Shown piece by piece: positions 60,836 through 64,000 of a stretch of DNA of 64,000 nt. The stretch covers positions 110,435,138-110,499,137 of the forward strand of contig OV884014.1 in assembly GCA_930367205.1 (NCBI GenBank), written 5' to 3'. A program made the translations under genes and the position numbers. Each line of letters opens with the position of its first letter. The first letter of the stretch is position 1. Below the pieces are notes generated by a model. That model saw only the letters and a list, made by a program, of their open reading frames with translations. It was not told where the DNA came from and did not search any database. The stretch comes from Acanthosoma haemorrhoidale (taxonomy: Eukaryota > Arthropoda > Insecta > Hemiptera > Acanthosomatidae).

Positions 60836-61838
60836 ATGTCAAAATGCAGAAGACTGGTTTTTGGTTTGTTTTTGTTTGATGTTGTAATGTTGATTTTTAC
60901 ATTACATAAAAGTGTTGAAAACGTACACAATTAAAAAAAAATTAAATGTATTAAAACGTGCAAAAATGTGCTACTAAAATGCATACAGCAATGAATACAT
61001 TGAATTGTATATACTGATTTTGTATTTAATATATGTAAATTATTTATTTACTCAAGGGTATATTTTTTTTCGCTGAATAGAAAACTAGGGAGAACAGAAA
61101 GAATTGACTGAGATGATTAACAGACGAGCGCGAAAGTAAATCTCCTACACAAGCTTGGTAGAACTTTGAAATTGGATTGTAGTTTATTAATTTATTTACA
61201 AGAATAGGATAATATATTTATAGGAATAGTAATCTATTAGGAAGAGGCTAAATACATTTTCTATCATTATGTATTATTCATTTGGTGTATAAGGTTTAGT
61301 AATTTTTTTTCAATTGTATATGTAATTTATGGGGAGACGAATTATACTACATTATAACAATAATTATGGACTCCACTACAAAACAAAAATTGTATTACTT
61401 CCTACCAATTTCCTCTACCAAAGAGCTGATTGCATATGTTATCAGTATAAAGGAAATCAAGCTTTAGATATTAATTACATTTAATTGTACAAATTAATTT
61501 AGATTTTTAACTGATCCATTAAAAGTACGATATTTCATCTTGGTCTAGATATAAATCATTGCCTGAAATTGTTACTTTACTTACCGTACTTCATTCGCTA
61601 ATAAAAACATCTGAAGAAACTTGCCTGTTTATTGACTTGAAAGTACCAGATAAATCACTTGGTAATTATTTCTTTCAAGTAAAGCTATAACAAAGGTAAG
61701 ACAACAGGTCAGGTTTCAGCTCATTTAAGTGAAATCTCCTTTTGCTGGTTCAATATGAACAAATTGAAGTTTAATAAATAGAAGGATTTTGAAAGTAATT
61801 TTAGGGATGTTTTTTGTGGTAAGGATCATAAGGAATAC
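60836..61838. other. AT-rich flank of gag/protease remnant, unit 2
   Basis: Counterpart of 49,736-50,730, very similar, no gene supported. Confidence 0.4.
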
Positions 61839-62648
61839 TTGATTTCAATATTAAAGGGTAGTTATTTAAATTTCAAATATTTAAATCCGCAAGAATTTTT
61901 ATCAGAATTCTCTACATGTATTATAACAATGGATATTTTAAATGAAGAATCCACTTGTCAAATGTTCATAAGACATTTTGGTCAATCGGTCTATAACCTT
62001 TGCATCAGCCGAAACGTTGAAAAAGTGGTTGAATTATTCAACATTGTATTTATGACAAAGTGCAAGATAATAATTGTGAGCAAGATAAAAAATATGAATA
62101 TTATCAAAATATACAAACAAATGAGATACAAAATAGTCGATTCAACAGACCATATTAGAATTTTAATGGAGAATTAGAAACAAATTAAGGGTTTATTAAA
62201 GTAGTAATTTTAAAAATGGTAATAGTCAAAACCAATTTGAAAATTGCCAACAATCGGGATTTAAAAGCGGGTTTACAAATAGAGAAACAAAATTTGACAG
62301 AAGACCCTATTAACAAAAGAATTATGGTCAAGGTAGAGAGGGAATGAGAAAAGATGAGGAATTTGAACAAAATCACGAAATAATTGAACGACAAATTCAA
62401 TGTAATAGAATTGAATTGCAGAATAATAATAATCAATCTAATTTCGACAATATTGAAGTAATTAGAAATGAAAACGATACAGTGATACAAAAAATTAAAA
62501 TTGACAACACATGCTAAGGTACAACAGAACCCCAAACCAAATGAATTTGACTGACTATATGAATTTGGTAATGAAGATTTTGTATTAAATAACCTTTTTG
62601 AAGATAATTTGTTAATTGATGAACCAATTGTGAAAGTTGTAAAAAATA
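61839..62648 (+). pseudogene. Ty3/gypsy gag-like remnant, unit 2
   Basis: Counterpart of 50,731-51,540 at offset 11,108. The 112-codon frame (61,839-62,177) is kept with a few changes (for example Asp to Tyr and Thr to Lys near its start). Same frame breaks downstream as in unit 1. Confidence 0.5.
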
Positions 62649-62689
62649 ATGTCTAATAATAAATATTAATATTGGCCAGATAAAATAAT

Positions 62690-63052
62690 CAAGTACTAAT
62701 TGATACAGTAGCCGAAATTTCAGTAATAAATAAACAAATTTAAAAAAAAAATAAATCAAAACTTAGAAATTTGAAACTGTTACCGTTAACTAAAACCAAC
62801 ATTATATCAGTATCAGGAAAAAATACAGCCTGTGCAAATAAACAACTTTTTATGAAAATAAAAATTGACAAATGTGAATTTGATATTAATTTTTTAATAG
62901 TACCCGGTATAACATATGACGTTATAGTAGGAGTAGATGTTTTAAATAAATATAAAACGATAATAAATTTGGATACGAAGATAACACCATTGAAATATGA
63001 AAATAAGAATGCAAATGTCAGTTTTGAAAAATTTAATATAGGAACACTATAA
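62690..63052 (+). pseudogene. Ty3/gypsy retropepsin remnant, unit 2, active site mutated
   Basis: Counterpart of 51,582-51,944. The active-site Gly codon GGA reads GTA here, so DTGA becomes DTVA, a change expected to abolish catalysis. The downstream 93-codon frame (62,771-63,052) is kept with one noted change (Asn to Tyr). Confidence 0.75.
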
Positions 63053-63819
63053 GATTCTACAAACGAATCTATTTACAATTGCTTCATTATATTTCCTGTA
63101 GATTGTACACAAATTCTGTTTTCTACTAATAGTGATCTGCGTAGTACAAAATTATAATGATGTACATTATACATCAATGGACTCACTCTATTAAAAGTGT
63201 TAGGGCTCCCTTGTTTATTATAGACTAAAAACTGACTTACACCTAACAATAAAAACATAAACTAAATCTTTACTTAATTTTCCCTGACATTCTATTGCTA
63301 TCGATATGGGAAGGGTGGTGGGGTCGTAGTGATAAACACTGGGTTTGTGAGGTTCTGCAACGAGCCAAAAAACGACGTGTCTCCGGTAGATGAACTCGTC
63401 CACCGACGGCACACCAAGCAATGGGTGCAGGTTTTTTCCACTTCTTTTTTTAATACTGAAGATTTTTGAAAACTAATTGATTAATTTTGGATTTATATGC
63501 ATTTATAACGAAAACGATTTTTACTTGCTTACTGACCATTGCCATTTCAGTAAGTCAAAACAATTGTTATTAGCTAATATTTGGACAAAATAAAAACTAC
63601 ATTTCAGAACCGGCTAAGAACTTCAGAACCTTACGTCAGATCCCTGAAGGTAGGATTATCCATAAATAATTTGGCCTATTTCACTGCCACTGAGGAATCA
63701 AAATCAACTTGTGACAGAACCTCGTTTATTAAATAAATGTTTTGGAAATAGTGTTAATTATAGTGCTTTGTTCAGGTATTTTTCTACCTGTATACTTTTC
63801 TATAAATCCTTGAAATAAG
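63053..63819. other. AT-rich flank, unit 2
   Basis: Counterpart of 51,945-52,711. The short coding-like patch is at 63,278-63,470, with local differences (ACGTGTCTCCGGTAG against ACTTTTCTCCGGTGG). Confidence 0.35.
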
Positions 63820-64000
63820 ACTTAATTCTGTTATTTTGGCGCATTCTCCGAGAGCGTGTTGAAATTTCATCGAATGCACTGTCTGCTGTTGGGGTTGGCA
63901 TTTTCCCAACCTACCTGGACAGCTGCCTGCGGGATACAGGTAGGAACCTTCAAGGAACTAGGCAGTGCATTTCCTCTTACAATTTCGACATTTTTTTTAT
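63820..64000. repeat. Start of amplicon unit 3
   Basis: The sequence from GGCGCATTCTCCGAGAGCG (63,839) through the CCTACCTGG hairpin to AATTTCGACATTTTTTTTAT repeats 52,731-52,892. The array therefore continues past the window edge. Confidence 0.93.

Larger units (their letters stand above)
52712..63819. repeat. Tandem amplicon unit 2 (~11.1 kb)
   Basis: Same order as unit 1. Unit-specific changes: left arm shortened by an internal deletion and loss of its inner end; intron 1 longer by about 210 bp; about 400 bp more between gene and right arm; and about 450 bp of the outer right arm duplicated (60,382-60,835). The unit start (GGCGCATTCTCCGAGAGCG, 52,731) recurs 11,108 bp later at 63,839. Confidence 0.9.

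Overview
The window reads as AT-rich, repeat-dense eukaryotic nuclear DNA, most likely from an insect. The evidence is decayed errantivirus-like Ty3/gypsy remains, a jockey-like non-LTR reverse transcriptase, a pogo/Tigger-like end, and a spliced GATA zinc-finger gene with GT-AG introns. No bacterial-type gene, operon or ribosome-binding site was seen. Species cannot be named from the sequence.

Left part (1-37,120). Three blocks of one satellite with a monomer of about 410 bp fill 1-10,719, 15,861-26,700 and 31,460-36,720. They are separated by two copies of one composite insert (10,720-15,860 and 26,701-31,459). The insert holds a pogo-like end, broken gypsy pol and env-like sequence, and a GC-richer open frame coding an Arg/Glu-rich protein that ends just before a (TTA)n tract. 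Both inserts break the satellite at the same monomer positions. Monomer variants also recur in the same order upstream of each, so satellite plus insert was copied as a segment of about 16 kb. Block 3 ends in a 34-bp minisatellite (12 units).

Middle (37,121-41,900). This is non-satellite sequence with a jockey-like RT fragment (plus strand), a decayed gypsy gag (minus strand) and a 503-bp triplication carrying a damaged gypsy protease motif.

Right part (about 41,905-64,000). A unit of about 11 kb is repeated head to tail; two full copies and the start of a third are present. Each unit carries inverted arms of about 1.8 kb (the left arm of unit 2 is shortened), a small gene between them, and a gypsy gag/protease fragment outside the right arm. 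The gene has four predicted exons, all splice junctions in phase 0, and encodes 118 or 119 residues: a short N-terminal region, one C-X2-C-X17-C-X2-C GATA finger with a basic tail, and a 10-residue end.

The most notable signal is how the two gene copies differ. Intron 3 is identical except for one base of length. The first 111 nt of the adjacent finger exon differ at 44 positions, yet frame, zinc ligands, WRRD core and splice sites are kept in both. A satellite-rich neighbourhood, inverted arms and a tandem gene amplicon together resemble a non-recombining or heterochromatic region such as a sex or B chromosome; that last step is inference.
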